Below are positions 33,824 to 42,780 of a stretch of DNA of 64,000 bases, piece by piece. The stretch is taken from positions 40,595-104,594 of the forward strand of contig NZ_JAFCLN010000023.1 of NCBI RefSeq assembly GCF_018129385.1, read 5' to 3'. The translations under genes were made by a program, and so were the position numbers. The stretch is from Bradyrhizobium lablabi. GTDB lineage: Bacteria; Pseudomonadota; Alphaproteobacteria; Rhizobiales; Xanthobacteraceae. A model generated the notes under the pieces. The model worked only from the letters and a program-made list of their open reading frames with translations. It had not been told where the DNA came from and did no database searches. Every line of letters begins with the position of its first letter. Position 1 is the stretch's first letter.

Positions 33824-33825
33824 TG

Positions 33826-33872
33826 ATGAGAAATATTCACTAGCCTATCGAAAATATAGCAGATTATCTCAT
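33826..33872. promoter_or_regulatory. Candidate LysR-site region
   Basis: ATGAGAAAT (33826-33834) and ATTATCTCAT (33863-33872) are inverted, with one inserted base, in an AT-rich 120-bp gap between the divergent LysR and SDR genes. This is a plausible LysR recognition/activation region. Confidence 0.35.
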
Positions 33873-33944
33873 TTATCGCCAGCCGCTAGTTTCTGCCCAT
33901 CAGGCCGGCGATATCGCCGGGCCATATCAGGAAAGGGCAAGAAC

Positions 33945-34784
33945 ATGCGTGTCTGGTTCATCACAGGAGCTTCCCGGGGTTTTGGCGCGCTGATCGCCGA
34001 GGCGGCGCTGGCCGCCGGCGACGCGGTGGTTGCGACCGCCCGCGATCCGCAGACGGTCACCGCGCGCCTCGGCTCGCACGAGCGGCTGCTGGCAACGCGC
34101 CTCGACGTCACCAGCGAGGCCGAGGCGCATGAGGCGGCGGGACAGGCGGTGAAAAAATTCGGCCGCATCGACATCCTCGTCAACAATGCCGGCTATGGCC
34201 TGCTCGGCGCGATCGAGGAAGCCAGCGCCGAGGAGACGCAGCGGCTGTTCAACACCAATGTGTTTGGCGTGCTCGGCGTCACCCGCGCCGTGCTGCCGCA
34301 CATGCGCCGCCAGCGCTCGGGCCACATCATCAACGTCTCTTCGGTCGGCGGTTATGCCGGCTTCCCGGGCTGGGGCGTCTATGGCGCGACCAAATTCGCG
34401 GTCGAAGGCATCACCGAAGCGCTGGCCGGCGAAGTGGCGCCGCTCGGCATCAAGGTGACGGTGGTGGAGCCCGGCTTCTTCCGCACCGATTTCCTCGACG
34501 AGACCTCGCTCGCGCGCACGGCGCAGCATATCGAGGATTACAGCGAGACGGTCGGCAGGACCCGCGCGCATGCGGCCGACGTCAATCACGGCCAGCGCGG
34601 CGATCCGCGCAAGCTGGCGCAGGCCTTCATGCAGTTGGCCAACGCCAAAAATCCGCCGCTGCGGCTGCCGCTCGGCAGCGATACGCTGGAGCGGATCGAA
34701 GCCAAGAACGCCTTTGTGGCGAAGGAGATTGCCGCCTGGCGCACGGTCGCGACCTCGACCGACTTCACCGAACAGGCGGCGTAA
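33945..34784 (+). CDS. SDR family oxidoreductase
   Basis: A 279-residue classical SDR: TGASRGFG (residues 7-14), ILVNNAGYG, catalytic SSVGGYAGFPGWGVYGATKFA with Tyr and Lys intact. The C-terminal extension resembles SDRs acting on aldehydes or ketones of unknown nature. AGGAAAGGGCAAGAAC precedes ATG 33945. Its start lies across the AT-rich gap from the divergent LysR gene, which probably regulates it. Confidence 0.88.
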   Translation: MRVWFITGASRGFGALIAEAALAAGDAVVATARDPQTVTARLGSHERLLATRLDVTSEAEAHEAAGQAVKKFGRIDILVNNAGYGLLGAIEEASAEETQRLFNTNVFGVLGVTRAVLPHMRRQRSGHIINVSSVGGYAGFPGWGVYGATKFAVEGITEALAGEVAPLGIKVTVVEPGFFRTDFLDETSLARTAQHIEDYSETVGRTRAHAADVNHGQRGDPRKLAQAFMQLANAKNPPLRLPLGSDTLERIEAKNAFVAKEIAAWRTVATSTDFTEQAA

Positions 34785-34824
34785 AAAAAGCGGGCCCGGT
34801 GCTGTTGCCGCAGGACCGGGCCCG

Positions 34825-34909
34825 GAGCGTGATCCGGAAGGGAAGTCGGATCGTGCTCGAAAACAAAAAGACGGAGCGGGATGAAGATGGAGGCCTTCAT
34901 CCCGCTCCA
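34825..34909. repeat. GAGCATGATC-family intergenic repeat, variant
   Basis: A variant reading GAGCGTGATCCGGAAGGGAA with a matching GGATCGTGCTC arm, then AACAAAAAGACGGAGCGGGA. Noncoding, between convergent genes. Confidence 0.65.
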
Positions 34910-34914
34910 GTCGA

Positions 34915-35538
34915 TCAACCCGCGACTACAGCGGGGGAGACATTTCGGGAGGCGGCGGCAAGCCTCCAGCTGGCGCAGGGAATGTCCTGCGGCGCGAGAT
35001 CGATATGCTTTTCGAAGCGCACCAGCTTCCAGTCGCCGGGCGAATTGGCGAAGGCGTAGTCCGACTTGCGGGCCAGCGCGATCATCGAAGCGTTGGAGCG
35101 CAAGGTGTCGCCGAACAGCCGCTCCGCACCGAAGGCGGCTGCGCGGCATTCCAGATTCTTCAACAGCGCCTTGCCGATGCCATGGCCCTGCCAGCGGTCA
35201 TCGACCGACAGGCCGAACTCGAAGCCCGAGGTCTCGAAATTGAAGGCGTATCGCGCCTCGCCGACGATGGTCTCGATGCCGTCGACCGCCATGGTGGCGA
35301 TCACGCTGAACTGGTTGGCCTCGCCGACATGGATGAAGCGGTCGAGCAGGGTCGGCGGCAACTGGCTCATGGCGCCGAGAAAGCGGTTGTAGCGGGAGCG
35401 CGAGGTCAGGCCGCGAAAATAGCTCTGCAACTCGTCCGCATCGCGCGGCTCGACGAAGCGCACCGTGATGGCCTCGCCATCGCGCGAACGCAGCATATCG
35501 GAGTATTGCCTCAGATCGTCCAGACGCAGCGTGCTCAT
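34915..35538 (-). CDS. GNAT family N-acetyltransferase
   Basis: A 207-residue GNAT protein with the acetyl-CoA motif WQGHGIGKALLKNLECRA (about residues 116-133) and a preceding strand FEFGLSVDDR. ATG 35538 is chosen because the conserved fold begins just after it and GGGAG is nearby; the longer upstream frame is shadow of the DUF1127 gene. Substrate unknown. Proteins of this type can acetylate small molecules or protein lysines. Confidence 0.8.
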   Translation of the reverse strand: MSTLRLDDLRQYSDMLRSRDGEAITVRFVEPRDADELQSYFRGLTSRSRYNRFLGAMSQLPPTLLDRFIHVGEANQFSVIATMAVDGIETIVGEARYAFNFETSGFEFGLSVDDRWQGHGIGKALLKNLECRAAAFGAERLFGDTLRSNASMIALARKSDYAFANSPGDWKLVRFEKHIDLAPQDIPCASWRLAAASRNVSPAVVAG

Positions 35539-35606
35539 GGGGGCGCTCCCGAAGGAAATTGGCCGGCGCCCCTCTATGGAGGCGGCGCCGGCGGGTGGCG
35601 GCCTGA

Positions 35607-35810
35607 TCAGGCCCGCCAGAACGGCTTGTCGGCTTCGTAGGCGATGTCGCTCCAGGAGCGGCCGATGTCGTGCAGCTCGCGCTCCGACCATTGGGAGAGC
35701 TCGCGGCGGGCGCGGTAGCGCTGATGCCAGACATGAAGGGTATCGAGGGCCTGCGAAAACAGGCCAGGTGCATGATGATTTATCATCGATTCGTGAGTGA
35801 AAGTGGACAT
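35607..35810 (-). CDS. DUF1127 small protein
   Basis: A 67-residue protein with the DUF1127 signature: W..RYRARRELSQWSERELHDIGRSWSDI, an arginine-rich helix followed by a conserved DIG turn. DUF1127 proteins in rhizobia and Agrobacterium are small RNA- and phosphate-linked regulators; the function here is unknown. CAGGAG precedes ATG 35810. It lies upstream of the GNAT gene on the same strand. Confidence 0.85.
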   Translation of the reverse strand: MSTFTHESMINHHAPGLFSQALDTLHVWHQRYRARRELSQWSERELHDIGRSWSDIAYEADKPFWRA

Positions 35811-35900
35811 GGAAAGCTCCTGCGGCTAATCTGTTGCCGTTAATATCTGCGCGAGACGGGCTTTCCACAAACGACACTTTGTACCGTTTCGGATGATATA

Positions 35901-35912
35901 AATTCATGAATT
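35901..35912. promoter_or_regulatory. AATTCATGAATT palindrome
   Basis: A perfect 12-bp palindrome 12 bases before the LysR start, in an AT-rich gap between divergent DUF1127 and LysR genes. Could be an autoregulatory half of a LysR site. Confidence 0.35.
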
Positions 35913-35924
35913 GGATGGCAGCAG

Positions 35925-36869
35925 ATGACAGCAAGACTGCCTTCGCTGAACGGCTTGCGGGCCTTTGAGGCCGCCGCCCGCCACCTGAGCTTCACCCAGG
36001 CCGCCGCCGAGCTGAATGTCACGCAGACCGCGATCAGCCATCAGATCAAGCGGCTGGAGGAAGAGCTGGGCATCCGCCTGTTCATCCGCCAGAACCGGGC
36101 GCTGTCCCTGACCGCCGAAGCGAAAGAATACCTCCCGGGAATCCGGGCCGCGTTCAATGACTTGCGGCTGGCGACCGACCGCCTGCTGCGGCGGGATGAC
36201 GATCATGTGTTGACGGTTTCAACGCTGGCCTCGCTGGCGGCGAAGTGGTTGCTGCCACGGCTGGCCGCCTTCCAGGGGGCTCATCCGGGCATCGACGTCC
36301 GCATCACGACCTCGACCGCGCTGGTCGATTTCAAGGACGGCAGCGTCGACGCCGCCATCCGTTACGGCCGCGGCCAGTGGCCGGGCCTGCGCGCCGACTG
36401 GCTGATGGCGGACCAGCTATTCCCGATTTGCAGCCCTGCCCTGCTGACCGGCAAAAGACCGCTGCGCAAGCCCGAGGACCTCGCCGATCACGTGCTGCTG
36501 CACACCAGCGCCGCCAATGACGACGACTGGCGGCTGTGGCTCACCGCGGCCGGCTTGCCGACCGATCTCTCCAAACAGCCCGGCATCACCTTCGACATGG
36601 TGTTCATGACCATTCAGGCCGCGATCGACGGCATCGGCGTCGCGATGGGCCGGACGTCCTACGTCAAGGACGACATTGCCAAGGGAAGCCTGGTGGTGCC
36701 GTTCGACATCACGCTGCCGGCCGATGCCGGCTTCTATCTGGTCTCGCCCGAGGGCCGGGCGGATTCGCCAAAACTTTCCGCATTCCGGAACTGGCTGGTC
36801 GCGACCGCGCAGAACAAGCCGGAAGCACTGGCCGAGCCTGTGCCCCCGAGGCGCCGCCAAGCGGGCTAG
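35925..36869 (+). CDS. GcvA-type LysR regulator, candidate TcuR
   Basis: A 314-residue LysR protein of the GcvA-like subgroup: LNGLRAFEAAARHLSFTQAAAELNVTQTAISHQIKRLE in the DNA-binding domain and a substrate-binding fold with DGSVDAAIRYGRG. It lies immediately upstream of the tricarballylate-type transporter and dehydrogenase genes in the same direction. In Salmonella the tcu genes are controlled by a LysR protein TcuR, so it may be that regulator, but sequence identity to TcuR was not tested. Confidence 0.82.
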   Translation: MTARLPSLNGLRAFEAAARHLSFTQAAAELNVTQTAISHQIKRLEEELGIRLFIRQNRALSLTAEAKEYLPGIRAAFNDLRLATDRLLRRDDDHVLTVSTLASLAAKWLLPRLAAFQGAHPGIDVRITTSTALVDFKDGSVDAAIRYGRGQWPGLRADWLMADQLFPICSPALLTGKRPLRKPEDLADHVLLHTSAANDDDWRLWLTAAGLPTDLSKQPGITFDMVFMTIQAAIDGIGVAMGRTSYVKDDIAKGSLVVPFDITLPADAGFYLVSPEGRADSPKLSAFRNWLVATAQNKPEALAEPVPPRRRQAG

Positions 36870-36986
36870 TTTCAGCAGAGCTGCCCGCCCCCTTGCGGGG
36901 TTGTGTCGCCCCTCCCCTGTGCCAAATTGTCGCAAGCAAACAAATCAATCCGCCGGTCGCGAACCGGGGGGAGAAACGGGAACGCC

Positions 36987-38297
36987 ATGGCGCCACAGAC
37001 CACAACAGACCTGCCGCAGATCAAATCGCGCATCGGCGCCATCCTGCGCGCCACCAGCGGCAACTTCCTCGAACAGTTCGATTTTTTCCTGTTCGGCTTC
37101 TACGCCAGCGCGATCGCCAAGGCGTTCTTTCCCTCGACCAACGAGACCGCGTCGCTGCTCAATACGTTCGGCGTGTTCTGGCTCGGCGCGCTGATGCGTC
37201 CCGTCGGCGCCATCGTGCTGGGGGCCTATATCGACCGCATCGGCCGCCGCCGCGGCCTGATCGTGACCCTGGCCATCATGGCGATCGGCACCGTCGTCAT
37301 CGCCTTCTGCCCGAGCTACGCCACCATCGGCATTGCGGCGCCGATCATCGTGCTGCTCGGCCGCCTGCTCCAGGGCTTTTCCGCCGGCGTCGAGCTTGGC
37401 GGCGTGTCGGTCTACCTCGCGGAAATCTCCACGTCCGGCAATCGCGGCTTCTACACCTCGTTCCAGTCCTCCAGCCAGCAGGTCGCGATCTTCGTCGCCG
37501 CGATCGTCGGCTTCGTCCTGAGCGAGCTGATGCCCGCCGACGTCGTCTCTGCCTGGGGCTGGCGTATTCCCTTCTTCATCGGTTGCCTGATCATCCCCTT
37601 CATCTTCCTGCTGCGGCGGACGCTGGAAGAGACGCCGGCGTTCCTCGCCATGAAGAAGCACCCGACCGCGTCGGAAGTGTTTGCCTCGGCAGTGGCAAAC
37701 TGGCGCATCGTCGTGCTCGGCATGATGATGGCGGTGCTGACCACCACGACGTTCTATTTCGTCACCGTCTACACGCCGACCTTCGGCAAGACCGTGCTGA
37801 AACTCTCCACGCAGGACGCCCTGCTGGTGACGCTGCTCGTCGCGGTCACCAACTTCATCTGGAATCCGGTTGGCGGCGCGGTCTCCGACCGCCTCGGCCG
37901 CAAGCCGGTGCTGCTCACCATCGCATGTCTGGCTTTGGTGACAGCCTATCCCGCGCTCAACTGGCTGATTGCCGCACCGACCTTCGGCAAGATGCTGGCG
38001 GTGGAAATGATGTTCTCGTTCTATTTCGGGGTCTATAGCGGCACCATGCTGGGCGCGCTGGTCGAGGTGGTGCCGGCCCATGTCCGCACCACCTGCTTCT
38101 CGCTCGCCTTTGCGCTGGCCGCCGCGCTGTTCGGCACCTTCACGCCCTTCGTCTCGACCTGGCTGATCGACAAGACCGGCGACAAGGCTTCTCCCGGCTA
38201 TTGGCTGATGTGCGCCGCCTCGCTCGGCATCATCGCGGCGCTGGTCATCTACCGTGGCGGCAAGACCATCGCGGTGCAGAACGCCGTCACGGCCTGA
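36987..38297 (+). CDS. tcuC: MFS transporter, TcuC/citrate-proton-symporter-like
   Basis: A 436-residue major-facilitator permease with twelve hydrophobic segments. GNFLEQFDFFLFGFYASAIA and RRRGLIVTLAIMAIG match the citrate/tricarballylate:H+ symporter family, and AYIDRIGRRRG is the loop 2-3 MFS motif. It should import a tricarboxylate such as tricarballylate or citrate across the inner membrane. The gene precedes the TcuA-like dehydrogenase. The short gap upstream contains a CCCCC-TTG-CGGGG hairpin. Confidence 0.8.
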   Translation: MAPQTTTDLPQIKSRIGAILRATSGNFLEQFDFFLFGFYASAIAKAFFPSTNETASLLNTFGVFWLGALMRPVGAIVLGAYIDRIGRRRGLIVTLAIMAIGTVVIAFCPSYATIGIAAPIIVLLGRLLQGFSAGVELGGVSVYLAEISTSGNRGFYTSFQSSSQQVAIFVAAIVGFVLSELMPADVVSAWGWRIPFFIGCLIIPFIFLLRRTLEETPAFLAMKKHPTASEVFASAVANWRIVVLGMMMAVLTTTTFYFVTVYTPTFGKTVLKLSTQDALLVTLLVAVTNFIWNPVGGAVSDRLGRKPVLLTIACLALVTAYPALNWLIAAPTFGKMLAVEMMFSFYFGVYSGTMLGALVEVVPAHVRTTCFSLAFALAAALFGTFTPFVSTWLIDKTGDKASPGYWLMCAASLGIIAALVIYRGGKTIAVQNAVTA

Positions 38298-38382
38298 TAT
38301 TCCGCGCGAGGAGACGCGCGGGCATGGCGCCTGCGCGCCGCCGCACGTTTGATTTCGGCGCGGATCAAGCTAACAAGACGCC

Positions 38383-39783
38383 ATGGTTGATTTGACCCGC
38401 AAGTTCGACGTGCTGGTGATCGGCGGCGGCAACGCCGCGCTGTGTGCCGCCATCAGCGCCCGCCGCAGTGGGGCCTCCGTGCTGGTGCTGGAAGGCGCGC
38501 CAAAATTCTATCGCGGCGGCAATACGCGCCACACCCGCAACATGCGCTGCGCCCATGATGCCGCGACCGAAATTCTCACCGGTCCCTACACCGAGGAGGA
38601 ATTCTGGGACGATCTCTTGCGCATCACCGGCGGGCAGACCGACGAAGAGCTCGCAAAATTCATGATCCGCGAGTCCAAGGACATTCTGGGCTGGATCGTG
38701 GAACAGGGTGTGCGCTGGCAGCCTTCGCTCGGCGGCACACTGAGTCTGGGCCGCACCAATTCGTTCTTCCTCGGCGGCGGCCGGGCGATGCTGAACGCGC
38801 TTTATCTCACCGCGGAAAAACTCGGCGTGGAGATCCGCTACGACGCCGAGGTCGGCGACCTCCATATCGAAGACGGCATGTTCTTGTCCGCCTCGCTGAA
38901 GCAGCCGAATGGCGGCGTCTCCGAAATTCGCGCCTCCGCGCTGGTCGCCGCCGCCGGCGGGTTTGAGGCCAATATCGAATGGCTCAGGGAATATTGGGGC
39001 GAGGCCGCCGATAATTTTCTGATCCGCGGCACGCCCTACAACCGCGGCTCGATCCTGAAGATGCTGCTGGCCAAGGGCGTGCAGGAGATCGGCGATCCCA
39101 CCCAGTGCCATGCGGTGGCGATCGACGCCCGCGCGCCGAAATTCGACGGCGGCATCATCACCCGGCATGACTCCGTCGTGTTCGGCATCGTCGTCAACAA
39201 GCACGCCCAGCGCTTCTACGACGAGGGCGAGGACATCTGGCCAAAACGCTACGCGATCTGGGGCCGGCTAGTGGCGGCGCAGCCCGACCAGATCGCCTAC
39301 ATTATTTTCGATTCCAGCGTGGTTACCAGCTTCATGCCGACGCTGTTTCCGCCGATCGGCGCGCCGACGATTGCCGAGCTCGCCGGCAAACTCAGTCTCG
39401 ATCCGGCGGCGCTTGAAAAGACCGTCGCTGATTTCAATGCCGCCGTGCAGCCCGGCACGTTCGATCACACCATTCTGGACGATTGCCGCACCGAGGGCAT
39501 CACGCCGGCCAAGACTCACTGGGCGCGCAAGATCGATGCGCCGCCCTATCTCGCCTATCCCGTGCGGCCCGGCATCACCTTCACCTATCTCGGCACGCGC
39601 GTGAACAAGCAGGCGCGGATGGTGATGAAGGACGGCAAGCCCGCCGCCAACATGTTCGCGGCCGGCGAGATCATGGCGGGCAACGTGCTCGGCAAGGGCT
39701 ACGCAGCCGGCATCGGCATGACCATCGGCAGCGTGTTCGGGCGCGTGGCGGGGCGGGAAGCGGCGAGAAATGCAAAGAACTGA
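38383..39783 (+). CDS. tcuA: FAD-dependent tricarballylate dehydrogenase-like (TcuA)
   Basis: A 466-residue flavoprotein with the dinucleotide motif VIGGGNAALCAAISARRSG (residues 11-30). TcuA oxidises tricarballylate to cis-aconitate; the family resemblance, size and genomic partner TcuB support that call. GKGYAAGIGMTIGSVFGRVAG near the C-terminus is the FAD-covering segment. It may instead be a related fumarate-reductase/succinate-dehydrogenase-type enzyme if the substrate differs. TcuB normally passes the electrons to quinone. Confidence 0.8.
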   Translation: MVDLTRKFDVLVIGGGNAALCAAISARRSGASVLVLEGAPKFYRGGNTRHTRNMRCAHDAATEILTGPYTEEEFWDDLLRITGGQTDEELAKFMIRESKDILGWIVEQGVRWQPSLGGTLSLGRTNSFFLGGGRAMLNALYLTAEKLGVEIRYDAEVGDLHIEDGMFLSASLKQPNGGVSEIRASALVAAAGGFEANIEWLREYWGEAADNFLIRGTPYNRGSILKMLLAKGVQEIGDPTQCHAVAIDARAPKFDGGIITRHDSVVFGIVVNKHAQRFYDEGEDIWPKRYAIWGRLVAAQPDQIAYIIFDSSVVTSFMPTLFPPIGAPTIAELAGKLSLDPAALEKTVADFNAAVQPGTFDHTILDDCRTEGITPAKTHWARKIDAPPYLAYPVRPGITFTYLGTRVNKQARMVMKDGKPAANMFAAGEIMAGNVLGKGYAAGIGMTIGSVFGRVAGREAARNAKN

Positions 39784-39802
39784 GACGCCGCGCGCTCACT
39801 TC

Positions 39803-39940
39803 ACCTCGCCCCGCTTGCGGGGAGAGGTCGGATTGCGAAGCAATCCGGGTGAGGGGGTACAGGTCCATCGACGTCCTGCACTCGCGGAGAGAGCCCCTCA
39901 CCCCTGCCCTCTCCCCGCGAAGGGCGGGGAGAGGGAGAAG
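39803..39940. repeat. CCTCGCCCCGCTTGCGGGG-family repeat, copy 1
   Basis: A 138-bp element starting CCTCGCCCCGCTTGCGGGGA and ending GGCGGGGAGAGGGAGAAG. The same-orientation copy at 41018-41150 flanks the other side of the hydrolase gene. Confidence 0.8.
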
Positions 39941-39955
39941 ACAAGGAGAGGAAAC

Positions 39956-40984
39956 ATGTCGCGCACAGCCATTGCTTCCATCGCAGCCATCCTGATCACA
40001 GGCGCGGCCAACGCCGCCGAGCCGATCGCGCTTCGCGACATGGGCTCCTTCCATGTCGGCGGTCGCCTCGTGGAAATTTCCGGCAAGCCGGTGAAGGAAG
40101 TCACCTTCACGCCGGGCGGCGTGCCCGCAAAGGTCGATCCGAACGGCACCTATCAGGCCGAGCAGATGTATGTGCAGTATTTCCTGCCGGCCAACGAACG
40201 CGGCAAATATCCGCTCTTGATGTGGCACGGCGGCGGCCTCACCGGCGTCACCTATGAGACGACGCCGGACGGACGCGAAGGCTGGTTGAACTATTTCCTG
40301 CGCAAGGGCTGGGCGGTCTACAATTCCGACGCGGTCGAGCGCGGCCGCGCCGGCTGGGCGCAATACCCCGATATCTTCAAGAGCGAGCCGGTGTTTTTGA
40401 CCACCGCCAATCCGTTCGAGCGCTTTCGCATCGGCGACGGGCCGAACTCCTACGATCCCGATCCGGCGAAACGGAAATTGATGCCGGGCAGCCAGTTCCC
40501 GAATGAAGGCTACGAGAATTTCGTCAAGCAGAACGTGCCGCGCTGGACCACGACGGACGATGCGATCATCGCCGCCTATATCGCGGAGATCGACCGCGTC
40601 GGGCCGAGCATCATCCTGTTCCACAGCCAGGCCGGGAGCTTCGGCTTCAAGGTCGCGCAGGCGCGCCCCGACAAGGTGAAGGCGCTGATCGCGGTCGAGC
40701 CGGCGGGCGTCGGCGATCCCGCCAAGGCCGATTTGCTCAAGAACATCCCGACCCTGATCATCTATGGCGACTACATCGAGCGCGACTCGCGCTGGCCGAA
40801 GATCCGCGCCACCGGCGTCGCGTTTGCCGACAGCATCAAAGCGGCCGGCGGCAGCGTCGATGTCGTCGACCTGCCGCAGGCCGGTATCAAGGGCAACTCG
40901 CACATGGTGATGATGGACAAGAACAATGCCGACGTCGCCCTGCTGATCCAGAAATGGCTCGAGGGCAAGGGATTGACGAAGTAG
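39956..40984 (+). CDS. Secreted alpha/beta hydrolase inserted in the tcu cluster
   Basis: A 342-residue protein with a cleavable signal peptide (IASIAAILITGAANAAEP). The hydrolase fold shows the turn LMWHGGGLTGVTYE and the nucleophile region LFHSQAGSFGF, where the elbow reads H-S-Q-A-G. It is followed by the catalytic Asp region LIIYGDYIERDSRW and the His segment IKGNSHMVMMDKNN. Substrate unknown; family members act on polyesters, polysaccharide esters or small esters. It lies between TcuA- and TcuB-like genes and is bounded by direct repeats, so it is probably an inserted cassette. A tricarballyl ester is one possible substrate, purely inferred from position. Confidence 0.78.
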   Translation: MSRTAIASIAAILITGAANAAEPIALRDMGSFHVGGRLVEISGKPVKEVTFTPGGVPAKVDPNGTYQAEQMYVQYFLPANERGKYPLLMWHGGGLTGVTYETTPDGREGWLNYFLRKGWAVYNSDAVERGRAGWAQYPDIFKSEPVFLTTANPFERFRIGDGPNSYDPDPAKRKLMPGSQFPNEGYENFVKQNVPRWTTTDDAIIAAYIAEIDRVGPSIILFHSQAGSFGFKVAQARPDKVKALIAVEPAGVGDPAKADLLKNIPTLIIYGDYIERDSRWPKIRATGVAFADSIKAAGGSVDVVDLPQAGIKGNSHMVMMDKNNADVALLIQKWLEGKGLTK

Positions 40985-41017
40985 CGTCATGTACGGGACC
41001 CGAGAACCGCACTCTTC

Positions 41018-41150
41018 CACCTCGCCCCGCTTGCGGGGAGAGGTCGGATTGCGCAGCAATCCGGGTGAGGGGGACTCTCAGCGAATCGAACTCGTGGATA
41101 GAGCCCCTCACCCCGACCCTCTCCCCGCGAAGAGCGGGGAGAGGGAGAAG
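41018..41150. repeat. CCTCGCCCCGCTTGCGGGG-family repeat, copy 2
   Basis: A 133-bp direct copy of 39803-39940 on the other flank of the hydrolase gene; together they bracket a cassette of about 1.2 kb. Confidence 0.8.
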
Positions 41151-41160
41151 GCGACAGGAA

Positions 41161-42267
41161 ATGCACGGAACTAGGATTCTGGATGAGACCGACCGTCTGA
41201 TGACGGTCTGCAACTCCTGCCGTTATTGCGAGGGGCTGTGCGCGGTATTTCCGGCGATGGAGATGCGGCGCTCGTTCTCCGACGGCGACCTCAACTATCT
41301 TGCCAATCTCTGCCATTCCTGCGGCGCCTGCTACACCGACTGCCAGTTCTCGCCCCCGCATGAGTTCAACGTCAATGTGCCGCAGACGCTGGCGATCGCG
41401 CGCAACGATTCCTATGCGGCTTATGCCTGGCCGCGCGCCTTTGCCGGCACGTTCGCACGCAACGGCCTCGTCATCAGCCTGATCGCCGCGCTCAGCGTCG
41501 CCGCCTTCATCCTCGGCTTCGTTGTGGTTCACGATCCGAAAATCCTGTTCGGCGTGCACACCGGCCCGGGCGCGTTCTACAAGCTGATGCCGCACAACGC
41601 GATGGCCGCACTGTTCGGCGCCGCTTTCCTTTACTCGATCGTCGCGCTGATCATGGGCATCCGCGCCTTCTGGCGCGACATCGGCGAGCCCGTCGGCATG
41701 AAGACAGATGCGGCCTCGATCTGGCAGGCGATCCGCGATGCCAGCGAACTGCGCTATCTCGATGGCGGCGGCGTCGGCTGCTTCAACGAGGATGATCGTC
41801 CGACCGATCGCCGCAAGCTGTATCACCACTTCACGTTCTACGGCTTTGCGCTGTGCTTTGCCTCTACGTCAGTCGCGACGCTCTATCACTACCTTTTCGC
41901 GCGCGAGGCGCCATATCCCTGGTGGGATTTGCCGGTCGTGCTGGGGACGCTCGGCGGCATCGGGCTTTTGATCGGGCCGATCGGACTGCTCGCTGCGAAA
42001 TGGAAGCGCGATCCGGTGCTCGCGGACGAGACGCGCTACGGCATGGACGTCGCGTTCATCGTCATGTTGTTTCTCACCAGCCTGACCGGCATGGCGCTGC
42101 TGATCCTGCGCGCGACGCCTGCGATGGGCCCGCTGCTGGCGCTGCATCTCGGCGTGGTGTTCGCGCTGTTCATCACCATGCCCTACGGAAAATTCGTGCA
42201 CGGCATCTACCGCTTTGTCGCGCTGGTGCGCTACGCGCGCGAGCGGCGGATGATGGGGCATATCTAG
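41161..42267 (+). CDS. tcuB: TcuB-like iron-sulfur membrane electron carrier
   Basis: A 368-residue protein with two cysteine clusters near the N-terminus (CNSCRYCEGLC, residues 17-27, and CHSCGACYTDCQ), typical of 4Fe-4S ferredoxin domains of TcuB-type proteins, then about six membrane helices with conserved histidines (HHFTFYGFALCFA, HLGVVFALFITMPYGK). It should transfer electrons from TcuA to the quinone pool. The start at ATG 41161 follows AGGAA. The 3' end overlaps the DUF805 gene by four bases in convergent orientation. Confidence 0.85.
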   Translation: MHGTRILDETDRLMTVCNSCRYCEGLCAVFPAMEMRRSFSDGDLNYLANLCHSCGACYTDCQFSPPHEFNVNVPQTLAIARNDSYAAYAWPRAFAGTFARNGLVISLIAALSVAAFILGFVVVHDPKILFGVHTGPGAFYKLMPHNAMAALFGAAFLYSIVALIMGIRAFWRDIGEPVGMKTDAASIWQAIRDASELRYLDGGGVGCFNEDDRPTDRRKLYHHFTFYGFALCFASTSVATLYHYLFAREAPYPWWDLPVVLGTLGGIGLLIGPIGLLAAKWKRDPVLADETRYGMDVAFIVMLFLTSLTGMALLILRATPAMGPLLALHLGVVFALFITMPYGKFVHGIYRFVALVRYARERRMMGHI

Positions 42268-42758
42268 CTGTTCGTCGTTTCGAGGCTCGCGGGCCCGGAA
42301 TGTTGCGCCGGGTCGGCGCCGTGCAGGTTCGGACCCTTGGTGCCCGGCAGGATGCCGAGTTCGACGATGCCCCATAGCGCCGGCACAAGGCTTGCAAACA
42401 TCAGGATCGAACCGGTCGACAAATCTCCGCTCCGGCCCGTTCTGGGGTCGTTGAAGAGGACAACGCTGAGGCCAACAGCGAACAGGGCCAAGGGGAGCAC
42501 CCAGAAGACCAGCAGCCACCAGCCCTTCTTGTTGCGGTCGTGCAATCGCTTGGTACCCACGGCCAGTATTGGCCACAGGCTGAAGACCCATATGAATTGC
42601 GAGGTCAGGGCGAGGATCAGGACTGCCGCCTCTTCGCTGAGGAGAAACGGAGCGCAGGTCAGGACCAGCACCGCAGCGATGAGGCCGAGGATCGCCAGCC
42701 AATAGACGCGGCGGCCGATCCGGCCTTCGAAGCTGAAAAGCATCTTCTGCAGCTTCAT
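42264..42758 (-). CDS. DUF805 family membrane protein
   Basis: A 164-residue membrane protein with the DUF805 signature GRIGRRVYWLAILG and GTKRLHDRNKKGWWLLVFW; about four helices are predicted. The function is unknown. Its stop overlaps the TcuB stop by four bases, so the two genes terminate on each other. It is 22 bases from the SDR gene downstream on its own strand and may be co-transcribed with that operon, or simply be its last gene. Confidence 0.85.
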   Translation of the reverse strand: MKLQKMLFSFEGRIGRRVYWLAILGLIAAVLVLTCAPFLLSEEAAVLILALTSQFIWVFSLWPILAVGTKRLHDRNKKGWWLLVFWVLPLALFAVGLSVVLFNDPRTGRSGDLSTGSILMFASLVPALWGIVELGILPGTKGPNLHGADPAQHSGPASLETTNS

Positions 42759-42780
42759 CGCATTCTCGCCAAAAGAAACC

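Noticed and set aside
36887..36900. CCCCC-TTG-CGGGG hairpin before the tcuC-like gene as a terminator or attenuator
   Set aside because: The stem is only five base pairs and there is no T-run; too weak to call.
36536..38038. A 500-codon plus-strand frame overlapping the MFS transporter
   Set aside because: It is the wrong frame of the transporter, extremely rich in R, A and H, with no hydrophobic segments.
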